Positions 48,249 through 59,304 of a stretch of DNA of 64,000 nucleotides are shown one piece after another. The notes beneath the pieces are model-generated. The model was not told where the DNA came from and searched no databases. It saw only the letters and a list, made by a program, of their open reading frames with translations. The translations under genes and the position numbers were made by a program. Position 1 is the first letter of the stretch. Each line of letters opens with the position of its first letter. This DNA comes from Lacinutrix sp. MedPE-SW (GTDB lineage Bacteria > Bacteroidota > Bacteroidia > Flavobacteriales > Flavobacteriaceae): NCBI RefSeq assembly GCF_001874145.1, contig NZ_MPCX01000011.1:1-64000 (forward strand), read 5' to 3'.

Positions 48249-51200
48249 TTACATATTTCGGCGATACTGACCACCAACTTCAAATAACGCTGAAGTTATT
48301 TCACCTAAACTACATACTTTACAAACATCCATTAAGGCTTCAAAAATATTTTCGTTATTAATGGCTTTGTGCTGTAAGTCTTTAAGCATCGCTTTAGTAT
48401 CATTTGCTTTATGTAAATTCTCTAAAGTTTTTATCTGGAATTGCTTCTCTTCTTCTGTTGCTCTAATGACTTCCGCAGGAATTACCGTTGGCGAACCTTT
48501 AGAACTTAAAAATGTATTTACACCTACAATTGGGAACTTTCCGTTGTGTTTTAATGTTTCGTAGTATAAACTCTCTTCTTGTATTTTACTACGTTGGTAC
48601 ATGGTTTCCATTGCACCTAAAACGCCACCACGTTCTGTTATTCTATCAAACTCTTGTAAAACTGCTTCTTCAACTAAATCAGTTAATTCTTCAATAATAA
48701 AAGAGCCTTGTATTGGATTTTCATTTTTATTTAATCCTAATTCTTTATTTATAATTAACTGAATAGCCATTGCACGTCTAACCGATTCTTCAGTTGGTGT
48801 GGTAATGGCTTCGTCATACGCGTTAGTGTGTAATGAGTTACAATTATCGTAAATAGCATATAAGGCTTGAAGCGTTGTACGAATGTCGTTAAAATCTATT
48901 TCTTGAGCATGTAAGCTTCGTCCAGAAGTTTGAATATGGTATTTAAGCATTTGTGCTCTTGCATTAGCTCCATATTTATGTTTCATGGCTTTTGCCCAAA
49001 TTTTTCTGGCAACACGACCAATTACTGCGTATTCTGGATCAATTCCGTTAGAGAAAAAGAACGATAAGTTTGGTCCAAATTTATTAATATCCATACCACG
49101 ACTTAAATAATATTCCACATAAGTGAAACCGTTAGATAAGGTCAATGCTAATTGTGTAATTGGGTTGGCTCCAGCTTCTGCAATATGATATCCAGAAATA
49201 GAAACCGAATAGAAATTTCGCACATTATTCTCTATAAAATATTCTTGTACATCTCCCATTAATCGCAATGCGAATTCGGTAGAAAAAATACAAGTGTTTT
49301 GTGCTTGATCTTCTTTTAAAATATCTGCCTGAACTGTTCCTCTTACTTGTGCAATGGTATTCTTTTTAATTTCTGCATACACATCTGCTGGCAAGACTTG
49401 GTCTCCAGTAACACCTAAAAGCATTAATCCTAAACCGTTATTTCCTTCTGGTAAATCGCCGTTATAAGTAGGACGCTCTTTGCCTTTATAAAGTTTTGCG
49501 ATTTTTGCTTCAACTTCTTTTTCTAGACCATTTTCTTTAATGTAAATCTCACATTGTTGGTCTATGGCAGCATTCATAAAGAAACCTAATAACATAGGCG
49601 CAGGACCATTAATAGTCATACTTACCGATGTCATGACGTTTGCTAAATCGAAACCAGAATATAATTTTTTAGCATCGTCTAAACAGCAAATAGAAACACC
49701 AGCATTACCAATTTTACCGTAAATATCTGGACGTAAATCTGGGTCGTTACCATAAAGTGTCACACTATCAAAAGCGGTAGATAAACGTTTTGCCGGTAAA
49801 CCTGCACTTACGTAATGAAAACGTCTGTTTGTACGCTCTGGTCCACCTTCACCAGCAAACATACGTGCTGGATCTTCACCTGTACGTTTAAATGGATATA
49901 ATCCCGAAGTATATGGAAATTCTCCTGGCACATTTTCTTGTAAGGTCCAACGTAATAAATCTCCCCAAGCTTGGTACTTTGGTAAAGCTACACGAGGAAT
50001 TTGTAAGTGAGATAATGACTCAGAGTGTGTTTCAATTTTAATCTCTTTATCTCTTACTTTAAAGCTATATATTGGATTTTTATATTTATTTACCTTTTCA
50101 TCCCAACCGGTAATGACTTCCCAATTGTATGGGTCTAAGTTTAATTTAACACGATCGAATTCGGCAATAAGCAATTTTACAAAATCTTTATTGTCTTCTT
50201 TTATTTCAAAAGAATTTGAAGCAATTCCAGCTTTATCTAATTCTGGAGTTACTTCTAATACAGATTCTATAGTTTTATAAATTCCGTATAATTTTTGAGC
50301 AACTTCAACTTGTGTTTTAGCTGTTTTATCATAAGCACGATTATTTTCAGCTATTTCAGATAAATAACGTGTTCTACTTGGCGGAATTACAAAAATCTTC
50401 TCACTCATTTCATCAGAAATATGGAACGTAGATTTTAAGTCTGAATCTGCCTTTTCAACCAACTTATCCATAATCGCTTTGTACAGCGTATTCATTCCTG
50501 GATCGTTAAATTGCGAAGCTATTGTACCATAAACAGGTAATTCTTCTTGTGGTGTATCCCAAAGGTTATTGTTACGCATGTATTGTTTTTTTACATCACG
50601 TAAGGCATCTAAAGATCCACGTTTATCAAATTTATTAATGGCTACTAGATCTGCAAAATCTAGCATATCAATTTTTTCTAATTGTGTTGCAGCACCAAAT
50701 TCTGGTGTCATAACATAAAGAGAAACATCAGAATGTTCTATAATTTCAGTATCCGATTGTCCAATTCCAGACGTTTCTAAAATAATTAAATCATATTCGG
50801 CAGCTTTTAAAACCTCAACCGCTTCATTAACATATTTAGATAGCGCTAAGTTAGATTGACGTGTTGCCAAACTACGCATATATACTCTTGGAGAATTGAT
50901 AGCATTCATACGAATACGATCTCCTAAAAGTGCTCCTCCAGTTTTTCTTTTTGATGGGTCTACAGAGACTAAACCAATTGTTTTTTCTGGAAAATCTATT
51001 AAAAAACGACGAACCAACTCGTCAACCAAACTAGATTTTCCTGCGCCTCCCGTTCCTGTAATTCCTAAAACTGGTGTTTTAGAATTTTTATTTTTTAAAT
51101 GTATTTTATCTAAAGTATCTTTTGCAACTTCTGGAAAGTTCTCGGCAGAAGATATAACTCTGGCAATGGCTTTTGGGTTTTTAGTTGCAAGTGCATCTAT

Positions 51201-51662
51201 TTCATTATTTAAAGTATCACCAATGGCAAAATCTGATTGTTCTACCAAATCGTTAATCATACCTTGTAATCCCATGGCGCGACCATCATCTGGAGAATAA
51301 ATTCGTGCAATACCATAATCCATTAACTCCTCAATTTCTGAAGGCAAAATTACGCCGCCGCCGCCGCCAAATATTTTAATATGTTCTGCTCCTCTTTCTT
51401 TTAAAAGGTCGTACATATATTTAAAATACTCATTATGCCCACCTTGATAAGAGGTTAAGCAAATTGCATTAGCATCTTCTTGAATAGCAGTATTTACAAC
51501 CTCGTCCACGCTTCTATCATGGCCTAAATGTATAACTTCTACTCCTGTAGATTGGATAATACGACGCATTATATTTATTGATGCATCATGCCCATCAAAT
51601 AATGCTGCAGCTGTTACTATTCTAACTTTATATTTTGGATTGTAAGGTGCTTTTTGTTCCAT
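48249..51662 (-). CDS. icmF: Fused isobutyryl-CoA mutase (IcmF-type): B12-binding, MeaI-like GTPase and mutase domains
   Basis: 1137 aa; B12-binding [33 protein letters not shown]; GTPase [19 protein letters not shown]...[20 protein letters not shown]; mutase [34 protein letters not shown]. Confidence 0.93.
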   Translation of the reverse strand: MEQKAPYNPKYKVRIVTAAALFDGHDASINIMRRIIQSTGVEVIHLGHDRSVDEVVNTAIQEDANAICLTSYQGGHNEYFKYMYDLLKERGAEHIKIFGGGGGVILPSEIEELMDYGIARIYSPDDGRAMGLQGMINDLVEQSDFAIGDTLNNEIDALATKNPKAIARVISSAENFPEVAKDTLDKIHLKNKNSKTPVLGITGTGGAGKSSLVDELVRRFLIDFPEKTIGLVSVDPSKRKTGGALLGDRIRMNAINSPRVYMRSLATRQSNLALSKYVNEAVEVLKAAEYDLIILETSGIGQSDTEIIEHSDVSLYVMTPEFGAATQLEKIDMLDFADLVAINKFDKRGSLDALRDVKKQYMRNNNLWDTPQEELPVYGTIASQFNDPGMNTLYKAIMDKLVEKADSDLKSTFHISDEMSEKIFVIPPSRTRYLSEIAENNRAYDKTAKTQVEVAQKLYGIYKTIESVLEVTPELDKAGIASNSFEIKEDNKDFVKLLIAEFDRVKLNLDPYNWEVITGWDEKVNKYKNPIYSFKVRDKEIKIETHSESLSHLQIPRVALPKYQAWGDLLRWTLQENVPGEFPYTSGLYPFKRTGEDPARMFAGEGGPERTNRRFHYVSAGLPAKRLSTAFDSVTLYGNDPDLRPDIYGKIGNAGVSICCLDDAKKLYSGFDLANVMTSVSMTINGPAPMLLGFFMNAAIDQQCEIYIKENGLEKEVEAKIAKLYKGKERPTYNGDLPEGNNGLGLMLLGVTGDQVLPADVYAEIKKNTIAQVRGTVQADILKEDQAQNTCIFSTEFALRLMGDVQEYFIENNVRNFYSVSISGYHIAEAGANPITQLALTLSNGFTYVEYYLSRGMDINKFGPNLSFFFSNGIDPEYAVIGRVARKIWAKAMKHKYGANARAQMLKYHIQTSGRSLHAQEIDFNDIRTTLQALYAIYDNCNSLHTNAYDEAITTPTEESVRRAMAIQLIINKELGLNKNENPIQGSFIIEELTDLVEEAVLQEFDRITERGGVLGAMETMYQRSKIQEESLYYETLKHNGKFPIVGVNTFLSSKGSPTVIPAEVIRATEEEKQFQIKTLENLHKANDTKAMLKDLQHKAINNENIFEALMDVCKVCSLGEITSALFEVGGQYRRNM

Positions 51663-51809
51663 TACTAATTTTAAGTGTGATTAAGGCTTGCAATTTACGG
51701 AATATTCAAAAAAATCGTTACCAAAATCATAATTATCTAATACTACTATGCGGTATTATATTTAAAACTTTTTTGCATTACCTTAGTTATACTATTAATA
51801 ATCAACATA

Positions 51810-52658
51810 ATGAATAAAATTACACTACAAATACATTGCAAAGACCAAACTGGCATAATAGCCTCTGTTACTAATTTTATTGCCAATAATAATGGAAACA
51901 TAGTATACATAGACCAACATGTTGATAGAGAACAAGATATTTTCTGTATGCGATTAGAAAGTGAGTTTAAAGCTTTTTCAATGGCAAGTTTTAAATCAAA
52001 TTTCACCAATGTATTAGCTGAAAGGTTTAACATGAAATGGCGAATTTATGATGTTGAAGACAAACCAAAAATGGCACTATTTGTTTCTAAATACGACCAT
52101 TGCTTGTATGATTTATTAGGAAGATATAATTCTGGAGAATTGTTTGTAGATATTCCTTTTATAATTAGTAATCATAATAATTTAAAACCTATTGCTGAAA
52201 GCTTTAATATTCCTTTTTATTATATTCCTGTCACAAAAGACACTAAAGCTGAAGCTGAAGCACAACAACTTAAACTTTGTAAAGAGCATGGTATTAATTT
52301 TATTGTTTTAGCACGTTACATGCAAATTGTAACAAATACATTAATTAATGAATACCCAAATAAAATTATTAATATTCATCATTCTTTTTTACCTGCATTT
52401 GTAGGAGCAAAACCTTATCATTCTGCCTATAAACGCGGTGTTAAAATTATTGGAGCAACAAGCCATTATGTAACTACAGACTTGGATGCAGGACCAATTA
52501 TTGCACAAGATGTAGCAAGCGTTTCGCATACACACGCAATAGAAGATTTAATTACTAAAGGTCGTGATCTTGAAAAAATAGTATTAGCCACTGCAATAAA
52601 ACACCACATAAACCGAAAAGTTATGGTGTTTAATAATAAAACAATTATTTTTTCATAG
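51810..52658 (+). CDS. purU: Formyltetrahydrofolate deformylase
   Basis: ACT domain HCKDQTGIIASVTNFI...; formyltransferase domain ARYMQIVTNTLINEYPNKIINIHHSFLPAFVGAKPYHSAYKRGVKIIGATSHYVT. Confidence 0.96.
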   Translation: MNKITLQIHCKDQTGIIASVTNFIANNNGNIVYIDQHVDREQDIFCMRLESEFKAFSMASFKSNFTNVLAERFNMKWRIYDVEDKPKMALFVSKYDHCLYDLLGRYNSGELFVDIPFIISNHNNLKPIAESFNIPFYYIPVTKDTKAEAEAQQLKLCKEHGINFIVLARYMQIVTNTLINEYPNKIINIHHSFLPAFVGAKPYHSAYKRGVKIIGATSHYVTTDLDAGPIIAQDVASVSHTHAIEDLITKGRDLEKIVLATAIKHHINRKVMVFNNKTIIFS

Positions 52659-52774
52659 AAAGCATTCTATATGTAATACCATTTTTTATTTAAAGAATAG
52701 TTAACGTAATGCACAAGTTTTGAGTTAAAATCTCATCTTAAGAATGAGTATATTTACACCATAAATTATAGGAC

Positions 52775-53479
52775 ATGAAAAAATTATTGACTTTTATTAT
52801 TATTTTAAATTTTACAGCTTGTGCAGAATTACAAGATGTTGTTAACCAATTACCACAAGTAAATGGAGGATTATCTCAAGTGGATATTGGTAACGGATTA
52901 CGACAAGCGTTAGATTTAGGTATAGATAAACAAGTAACTAAACTAACACAAAAAGATGGCTTTTTTAAAAATGAATTAGTAAAAATTTTATTACCAGAAG
53001 AGTTACAAAAAGTAGATAAAGCTTTACGTGATATAGGCTTAAGTAATTTGGCAGACGAAGGTTTAAAAGTTTTAAATCGTGCAGCAGAAGATGCTGTTGG
53101 TGAAGCAACACCTATTTTTATTGATGCTGTAAAAGGTATTACTTTTAACGATGCTAAAAATATTTTACTTGGTGATAACGATGCTGTAACACAGTATTTA
53201 AGTAATAGAACAGAAAGTGCTTTATATGCTAAATTTAATCCTGTAATAAAAAACAGTTTTGCAAAAGTTGGTGCAGACCAAATTTGGGCTAATTTAATAA
53301 ACAAATATAACGCGATACCGTTTACAAATAATGTAAACCCAGATTTAACAGACTATGTTACAGGAGAAGCTTTAAAAGGTGTTTATAAAATGATTGCTGT
53401 TGAAGAGCTTGAAATTAGAGAAAAAGTTTCATCTAGAACTACAGATTTATTACGTAAAGTTTTTGCCTTGCAAGATTAA
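52775..53479 (+). CDS. DUF4197 domain lipoprotein
   Basis: Lipobox FTACAE; DIGNGLRQALDLGIDKQVTKLTQKDGFFKNELVKILLPEELQKVDKALRDIGLSNLADEGLKVLNRAAEDA. Confidence 0.9.
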   Translation: MKKLLTFIIILNFTACAELQDVVNQLPQVNGGLSQVDIGNGLRQALDLGIDKQVTKLTQKDGFFKNELVKILLPEELQKVDKALRDIGLSNLADEGLKVLNRAAEDAVGEATPIFIDAVKGITFNDAKNILLGDNDAVTQYLSNRTESALYAKFNPVIKNSFAKVGADQIWANLINKYNAIPFTNNVNPDLTDYVTGEALKGVYKMIAVEELEIREKVSSRTTDLLRKVFALQD

Positions 53480-53544
53480 TATAAGTAGCACATTTAGTAA
53501 TAGTTAGATAATATTAATGTAACATTAAAACTTAGGCTTTTATA

Positions 53545-53552
53545 TACATTTG
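53545..53552 (+). promoter_or_regulatory. Putative Bacteroidota -7 element (TACATTTG) of a candidate sRNA
   Basis: TAnnTTTG match immediately upstream of the CTCAAG...CTTGAG stem-loop. Confidence 0.4.
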
Positions 53553-53555
53553 TAT

Positions 53556-53648
53556 CTCAAGTTATTCATCTCGTATTTCTTGAGTTAGTTAGTTTATTAT
53601 AGTTTAAAAAACCAATCTTATTAATATTATAAGATTGGTTTTTTTATA
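53556..53648 (+). ncRNA. Candidate small RNA (~90 nt): 5' stem-loop, linker, terminator
   Basis: CTCAAG (53556-53561)/CTTGAG (53579-53584) stem; terminator AAAAAACCAATCTTATTAATATTATAAGATTGGTTTTTTT at 53606-53646; no sizeable ORF. Confidence 0.45.
53606..53648 (+). terminator. Rho-independent terminator
   Basis: AAAAAACCAATCTTA-TTAATAT-TATAAGATTGGTTTTTTT. Confidence 0.88.
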
Positions 53649-53729
53649 TGTTTCTACAAAATTATCGTTTTGCAACTTGCTTATTATCAATATTTAATGT
53701 ATTTTTAATGAAAGAAATCTCCCAAAGCT

Positions 53730-53927
53730 ATGACAAGAAAAAACCTATTAAAATCACATCAACAAAAACTTAACAAGCGCTATAAGCAATTAGTTGAACA
53801 AGCGTATAATTTAAGAGAAACAGATCATGCTCTTAGTGATGACTCTGAGTTTAAAGCTATGAAATTATTGCACAAACTAAATCAAATACGGTTTTTAGCT
53901 CGAGATAACTCACAACCTATTTCTTAA
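53730..53927 (+). CDS. Small protein, Lacal_2735-like family
   Basis: KLNKRYKQLVEQAYNLRETDHALSDDSEFKAMKLLHKLNQI coiled small protein; family call tentative. Confidence 0.65.
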   Translation: MTRKNLLKSHQQKLNKRYKQLVEQAYNLRETDHALSDDSEFKAMKLLHKLNQIRFLARDNSQPIS

Positions 53928-54701
53928 GGTTTTAAAATAATCGAATGCTTTAATTAATCTTGAACCATACCAAGAAAAGTACTCGCCATCAACAAAAATT
54001 GTTTTTGCATGGTGAGACACACGGCCAACTTCAAACGCATGCTCGTCTTTAAATGGATAAGGTTCACTAGATAACATTACAATTTCAAGATCTCCTTCTA
54101 ATCTTATCTTTTTTAATTCTATTTCAGGATAACGTTCACGGGTTTTATAGATGTTTTCAAAATTATTTAATTCTAATAAATAATTTATAAAAGTGTTATT
54201 AGCTGCAACCATCCATGGTTTTCTCCAAATAAAATAAGCAACCTTAAGTGTTGGTTTATTTTTTATAAAAGCCTTAAAATCGTTTAAATTAAAATTTATT
54301 TTATCTATTATTTTAGAGGCGTTTGTTCGCTTATTAAATAATTCTCCATATTGAGTTATTAACTCTAAACAATCTGATATATTAAAAATATCTGATACAT
54401 GTGTTGCACAAATTGTTTTACATGCATCTACTATTTCTTTTGTGTTTTCTTCTTTATTACAAAGTATAATATCTGGATTCAAAGCTTTTATAACTTCAAT
54501 TTTAATATTTTTTGTTCCGCCTACTTTTTGCTTTGTACTTTTTGCATGAAATGGATGCACACAAAATTTAGTGATACCAACAATAGAGTCTTCTAAACCT
54601 AAATCATAAAGTAATTCTGTTTGAGACGGCACTAAAGAAATTATACGTTTAGGTGTCCTTTTTAAAGTTACAGTATTTCCTATTTGATCTCTAATTTCCA
54701 C
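53910..54701 (-). CDS. Helical-backbone metal receptor / BtuF-like ABC transporter substrate-binding protein
   Basis: PKRIISLVPSQTELLYDLGLEDSIVGITKFCVHP...GGTKNIKIEVIKALNPDIILCNKEEN; no obvious signal peptide. Confidence 0.85.
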   Translation of the reverse strand: MEIRDQIGNTVTLKRTPKRIISLVPSQTELLYDLGLEDSIVGITKFCVHPFHAKSTKQKVGGTKNIKIEVIKALNPDIILCNKEENTKEIVDACKTICATHVSDIFNISDCLELITQYGELFNKRTNASKIIDKINFNLNDFKAFIKNKPTLKVAYFIWRKPWMVAANNTFINYLLELNNFENIYKTRERYPEIELKKIRLEGDLEIVMLSSEPYPFKDEHAFEVGRVSHHAKTIFVDGEYFSWYGSRLIKAFDYFKTLRNRL

Positions 54702-54728
54702 AAATTGTAATGGGCTTAAGTTTGTAAA

Positions 54729-55544
54729 TTATTTGTTTAAAATAATTTGCATTTGCTTTTGTAATTCTTCTGCTTTAATAGCGGCAACAGTAGCAAAATT
54801 TTCATCTTTTGAAGCATAAATAATACCTCTCGAGGAGTTTATTAACAAACCAATAGTATCTGTCATACCATACTTACAAACGTCTTGTAAATTTCCGCCT
54901 TGAGCACCAACTCCTGGAACTAATAAAAAGCTGTCTGGAATTATTTTTCTAATCTCTGAAAAATATTCTGCCTTTGTTGCGCCAACAACATACATTAGGT
55001 TTTCTGAATTTTTCCACGATTTTGAAGTTTCTAAAACTTGTTTATACAACTCTTTGCCATCTACCGTTTTTGTTTGAAAATCGAATGCGCCTTGATTAGA
55101 CGTTAAAGCTAACATAATGGTATGCTTATTTTTAAAAGCAAGAAAAGGTTCTACAGAATCTTTTCCCATATATGGAGCCACTGTAACACTATCGAAAGCT
55201 AAATCTTCGAAAAATGCTTTAGCATACATAGTACTTGTGTTTCCTATGTCTCCACGTTTTGCATCTGCTATTGTAAAAATTTCTGGAAAATTTTTATTTA
55301 GATAGTTTATAGTTTTCTCTAAAGATTTCCAGCCTTTTAATCCATAAGCTTCATAAAATGCTGTATTAGGTTTATAGGCAACACATAAATGGTGTGTAGC
55401 GTCTATTATAGCTTTATTAAACTCAAAAATTGGGTCTTCTAAATTTAATAAGTGTTGTGGTATTTTATTTAAGTCTACATCTAACCCAATACAAAGGAAT
55501 GAGTTCTTTTTATTTATTTGAGTTACAAGTTGTTTTGTAGTCAT
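54729..55544 (-). CDS. pyrF: Orotidine 5'-phosphate decarboxylase
   Basis: [57 protein letters not shown]. Confidence 0.96.
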   Translation of the reverse strand: MTTKQLVTQINKKNSFLCIGLDVDLNKIPQHLLNLEDPIFEFNKAIIDATHHLCVAYKPNTAFYEAYGLKGWKSLEKTINYLNKNFPEIFTIADAKRGDIGNTSTMYAKAFFEDLAFDSVTVAPYMGKDSVEPFLAFKNKHTIMLALTSNQGAFDFQTKTVDGKELYKQVLETSKSWKNSENLMYVVGATKAEYFSEIRKIIPDSFLLVPGVGAQGGNLQDVCKYGMTDTIGLLINSSRGIIYASKDENFATVAAIKAEELQKQMQIILNK

Positions 55545-55555
55545 GGTAAATTAAT

Positions 55556-55585
55556 AATAAAAAAAGCCTCTAAAAAAGAGGCTTA
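55556..55585 (-). terminator. Rho-independent terminator downstream of prfA
   Basis: Minus strand AAGCCTCTTTTTTAGAGGCTTTTTTTATT. Confidence 0.8.
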
Positions 55586-55589
55586 AATT

Positions 55590-56666
55590 TTACATTATAT
55601 CGCTGTTTGCCTTTAATTTTTCGGTGTTTTCGGCAAGCATTAATTCGTCTATAATTTTTTGAATGTCTCCATTTACAATATTAGATAAATCGTAAAGTGT
55701 TAAACCTATTCTATGATCTGTTACACGACCTTGCGGATAGTTGTAGGTTCTAATTTTTGCACTTCGGTCTCCAGATGTTACCATGGTACCACGTAATGCA
55801 GCATCTTCCTCCATTTTTTTGGCAAGCTCTAAATCGTATAAACGAGAACGTAATACTTTAAATGCTTTTTCTTTATTTTTATGTTGCGATTTTTGATCTT
55901 GACATTGTGCAACTAATCCTGTTGGTTCGTGTGTTAAACGTACTGCAGAATAGGTTGTATTTACAGATTGTCCTCCTGGTCCTGATGAACAGAAGTAATC
56001 TATACGAACATCTTTAGGGTCTATTTCTACATCAAACTCTTCGGCTTCAGGAAATACCATTACAGTTGCTGCACTTGTATGAACACGACCTTGCGTTTCG
56101 GTTTGTGGAACACGTTGTACACGGTGAACACCTGCTTCAAATTTTAAAGTTCCATAAACATCGTCTCCAGATACTTCAAATTGAATTTCTTTAAAACCAC
56201 CATTTGTACCTTCACTATAATCTACAGTATCTACTCTCCATCCTTTGCTCTCACAGTATTTTGTATACATTCTATAAAGATCTCCTGCAAAAATACTAGC
56301 TTCATCTCCACCTGTACCAGCTCTTAATTCTACTACTGCATTTTTAGCATCTTGAGGATCTTTTGGTATTAATAATACTTTTATTTCTTCTTCAAGTTCT
56401 GGAATTGCTGTTTTAGCTTCATCGTATTGCATTTTAGCCATTTCTACCATTTCTGGATCACTACCATCTGCAATTATCTCTTCAGCCTCAGCTAAATTAT
56501 TTGTAAATTCTAAATATAACTCACGCTTATCCATTAACAAGCGTAAATCTTTATATTCTCTATTTAATTCTACATAGCGTTTTTGATCTGTTATAATATC
56601 TGGTTGAATGATTAAATCACTCACCTCATCAAAACGCTGTTTTACTATTTGTAATTTCTCTAGCAT
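55590..56666 (-). CDS. prfA: Peptide chain release factor 1
   Basis: [84 protein letters not shown]. Confidence 0.97.
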   Translation of the reverse strand: MLEKLQIVKQRFDEVSDLIIQPDIITDQKRYVELNREYKDLRLLMDKRELYLEFTNNLAEAEEIIADGSDPEMVEMAKMQYDEAKTAIPELEEEIKVLLIPKDPQDAKNAVVELRAGTGGDEASIFAGDLYRMYTKYCESKGWRVDTVDYSEGTNGGFKEIQFEVSGDDVYGTLKFEAGVHRVQRVPQTETQGRVHTSAATVMVFPEAEEFDVEIDPKDVRIDYFCSSGPGGQSVNTTYSAVRLTHEPTGLVAQCQDQKSQHKNKEKAFKVLRSRLYDLELAKKMEEDAALRGTMVTSGDRSAKIRTYNYPQGRVTDHRIGLTLYDLSNIVNGDIQKIIDELMLAENTEKLKANSDIM

Positions 56667-56779
56667 CTATCTCTTTAAATTGTAAAAACAAAAATACGAT
56701 AATTTATCAATTAGTGGCTGATAATGTACAGATTCCGTTTTTTGAAAAATATTATATAATATTTTGCGTTGTTTAATAT

Positions 56780-57070
56780 ATGCTAAACCAATTTCGCGCT
56801 ATATTATTTTATTATAAACCACTTGCTATGTGGTCTTTTCTAGTTACCATAATACTTACTATTTATACTCCTGAAATAATAAGTGCTTTATTAACTAAGT
56901 TGTTTTTAATTATTATTTTTTGGTTGATGATTAATGATAAAAGTATGAGAAAAAAAATTGGGTTTTATAAAATGGTTGGTGTCTCTAATTTTAAACTACT
57001 TACTGTTTTGTATTTAATAGACTGTTTTATTACTTGTGGTTTTTTATTGCTTATTAAGGGCTTTATTTAA
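56780..57070 (+). CDS. Small membrane protein, unknown function
   Basis: 96 aa with hydrophobic segments; upstream of convergent DUF3078 gene. Confidence 0.55.
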   Translation: MLNQFRAILFYYKPLAMWSFLVTIILTIYTPEIISALLTKLFLIIIFWLMINDKSMRKKIGFYKMVGVSNFKLLTVLYLIDCFITCGFLLLIKGFI

Positions 57071-58020
57071 AATGCCATTATTACACCAACACCAAGCGCT
57101 TGTTTCCATTGCACTTTTGCTCCTTTTTCTTCAAACTCATCTTCAACATCTGTTTCTACAAGAGTTTTAATATCGTCATCATATTTTAAATGAGATCCTA
57201 AAGTCGCTTTTACATAATCGTTTACTTTAAAATCGAATACCAATTCCCAGTCTACATCTACATTACCAAAGCTATTAAAATAATCTGTATACAAACTTAA
57301 TTGATTTCTTAAATGAATATTGTCGAATAGTTCTGTTTCATAGTTGTTTGTAACTAACACACCCATTTCTGTTCTTACATTTTCTCCTTTTTTAATTCTA
57401 TTACCAAGTTCGTCATATATAGCAGGTTCTACTCCAAAAGAGCCTGCATCTGCTAAAGTTTGGTCTAAAACATAAGTTCCTTTATATGTTAACGGCGAAA
57501 AGTAAAATGCTAATTTTTCTATATTTTTTCCGTACTCAATTCCAACTCCTAAAAACATATAACCAGGTGCCATAAAACGTGAAATAGGATTAGCTCTATC
57601 TGGGTAATTGTAACCGTTTGAAAATTGTGTTTTAAAATTAAATTTACCTGAATAATACCAATTTGTAAGTGTATCTTTTCTATAACCAATTGTAGAACTA
57701 AGTTCTAATTCATCTTCGGTTTTTCTTAGCTTTTGGTTTTCTTGTTTATTTACTCCGTAACGCGTTCTGGCAACACTTTTCCAAATTAAATTGTCGCGTT
57801 TATAACGCAAGCTTGAATGTAAATTAAATAGTGCTGAAATAGAATTACTTCCTCCTGCACTCCAATTTACAAAGGTTACTTCGTTTATATCTAAACCTGC
57901 TTTATTCTCTTGTAGCCATTTAATTGTATCTTGAACTTTAACTACTGAATCTTGATTTACTTCTTGTGCTTTTACGTTGTTAATTGCTAATAGTGCAATA
58001 ATTAATAAACAAATTCTCAT
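57067..58020 (-). CDS. DUF3078 domain outer-membrane protein
   Basis: Signal peptide; EVTFVNWSAGGSNSISALFNLHSSLRYKRDNLIWKSVARTRYGVNKQE. Confidence 0.92.
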   Translation of the reverse strand: MRICLLIIALLAINNVKAQEVNQDSVVKVQDTIKWLQENKAGLDINEVTFVNWSAGGSNSISALFNLHSSLRYKRDNLIWKSVARTRYGVNKQENQKLRKTEDELELSSTIGYRKDTLTNWYYSGKFNFKTQFSNGYNYPDRANPISRFMAPGYMFLGVGIEYGKNIEKLAFYFSPLTYKGTYVLDQTLADAGSFGVEPAIYDELGNRIKKGENVRTEMGVLVTNNYETELFDNIHLRNQLSLYTDYFNSFGNVDVDWELVFDFKVNDYVKATLGSHLKYDDDIKTLVETDVEDEFEEKGAKVQWKQALGVGVIMAF

Positions 58021-58038
58021 TAATTTTATTTAGGAATA

Positions 58039-59217
58039 TTAATATTGAAACGTTCCAAAAGGACTTTCTATTGTTAGTTTTTTATTTTCTGAAGCTTCTA
58101 CTTTTCCTATTATTTGAGCATTAACATTAAAACTTTTTGAAATTGCAATAATAGATTCTGCAATTTCTGGGCTTACATATAGTTCCATTCTATGCCCACA
58201 GTTAAATACTTGATACATTTCTTTCCAATCTGTTTTAGATTGTTCTTGAATTAGTTTGAAAAGTGGCGGAATTGGGAATAAATTATCTTTTACAATATGC
58301 AAATTATCTACAAAATGAAGAATTTTGGTTTGTGCTCCTCCAGAACAATGTACCATACCATGTATGTCTTGCGAAGTATATTTAGATAAAATTTCTTTTA
58401 TAATTGGCGCGTAAGTTCTAGTTGGTGACAATACTAATTTACCAGCATCTATTGGGCTATTTTCTACTGCATCTGTTAACTTAACTTGCCCAGAATATAC
58501 TAAATCTTCTGGTACTGCTGCATCAAAACTTTCTGGATATTTTTTAGCTAAATAGTTATTGAATACATCGTGTCTAGCAGAAGTTAAGCCATTACTTCCC
58601 ATACCTCCATTATATTCTTTCTCGTACGTAGCTTGACCAAAACTTTCTAGACCAACTATAACATCTCCTGCTTTAATATTTGCATTATCGATTACGTTTT
58701 CTCGTTTTATTCTAGCTGTTACTGTTGAGTCTACAATAATTGTTCTTACTAAGTCTCCAACATCTGCTGTTTCTCCACCTGTAGAATGTATAGTAACTCC
58801 AAAGCTTTTTAAATCTTCAATTAATTCTTCAGTTCCATTTATAATTGCTGAAATTACTTCGCCCGGAATTAGATTTTTATTTCTTCCTATTGTTGAAGAT
58901 AACATAATGTTATCTGTTGCTCCAACGCAAAGTAAATCGTCTATATTCATAATTAAAGCATCTTGTGCAATGCCTTTCCAAACAGAAATATCTCCTGTTT
59001 CTTTCCAATACATATAAGCTAGTGACGATTTTGTACCTGCTCCATCTGCATGCATTATTAAACAATAATCCTCGTCATTAGTTAAATAATCTGGCACAAT
59101 TTTACAGAATGCCTTAGGAAACAACCCTTTATCTATATTTTTAATAGCATTGTGCACGTCTTCTTTTGAAGCCGATACACCACGTTGACTATATCTTTTA
59201 CTAATTTCTGAGCTCAT
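58039..59217 (-). CDS. purM: AIR synthase family (phosphoribosylformylglycinamidine cyclo-ligase, long Bacteroidota form)
   Basis: YSQRGVSASKEDVHNAI, MHADGAGTKSSLAYMYW, MNIDDLLCVGATDNIML, STGGETADVGDLVRTI, GMVHCSGGAQTKI. Confidence 0.82.
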   Translation of the reverse strand: MSSEISKRYSQRGVSASKEDVHNAIKNIDKGLFPKAFCKIVPDYLTNDEDYCLIMHADGAGTKSSLAYMYWKETGDISVWKGIAQDALIMNIDDLLCVGATDNIMLSSTIGRNKNLIPGEVISAIINGTEELIEDLKSFGVTIHSTGGETADVGDLVRTIIVDSTVTARIKRENVIDNANIKAGDVIVGLESFGQATYEKEYNGGMGSNGLTSARHDVFNNYLAKKYPESFDAAVPEDLVYSGQVKLTDAVENSPIDAGKLVLSPTRTYAPIIKEILSKYTSQDIHGMVHCSGGAQTKILHFVDNLHIVKDNLFPIPPLFKLIQEQSKTDWKEMYQVFNCGHRMELYVSPEIAESIIAISKSFNVNAQIIGKVEASENKKLTIESPFGTFQY

Positions 59218-59252
59218 AATGTTGTGTTAGTATCGCAAAGATAATTGTAAAT

Positions 59253-59284
59253 AAAAAGCATACAAAATTATTGTATGCTTCTTT
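59253..59284 (-). terminator. Rho-independent terminator downstream of the 59305-60831 gene
   Basis: Minus strand AAGCATACAATAATTTTGTATGCTTTTTATT. Confidence 0.75.
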
Positions 59285-59304
59285 AAATTTATGTTATAAT
59301 TTTA

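Noticed and set aside
50896-51300. 134-aa plus-strand ORF
   Set aside because: Antisense to the GTPase portion of the IcmF-type mutase.
51350-51366. GCCGCCGCCGCCG microsatellite-like run
   Set aside because: Encodes the glycine run GGGGG of the B12-binding domain of the mutase on the minus strand.
48249-51662. Possible novel giant fusion
   Set aside because: Domain order B12-binding, GTPase, mutase matches the known IcmF architecture.
52876-53304. 142-aa minus-strand ORF
   Set aside because: Antisense to the DUF4197 gene.
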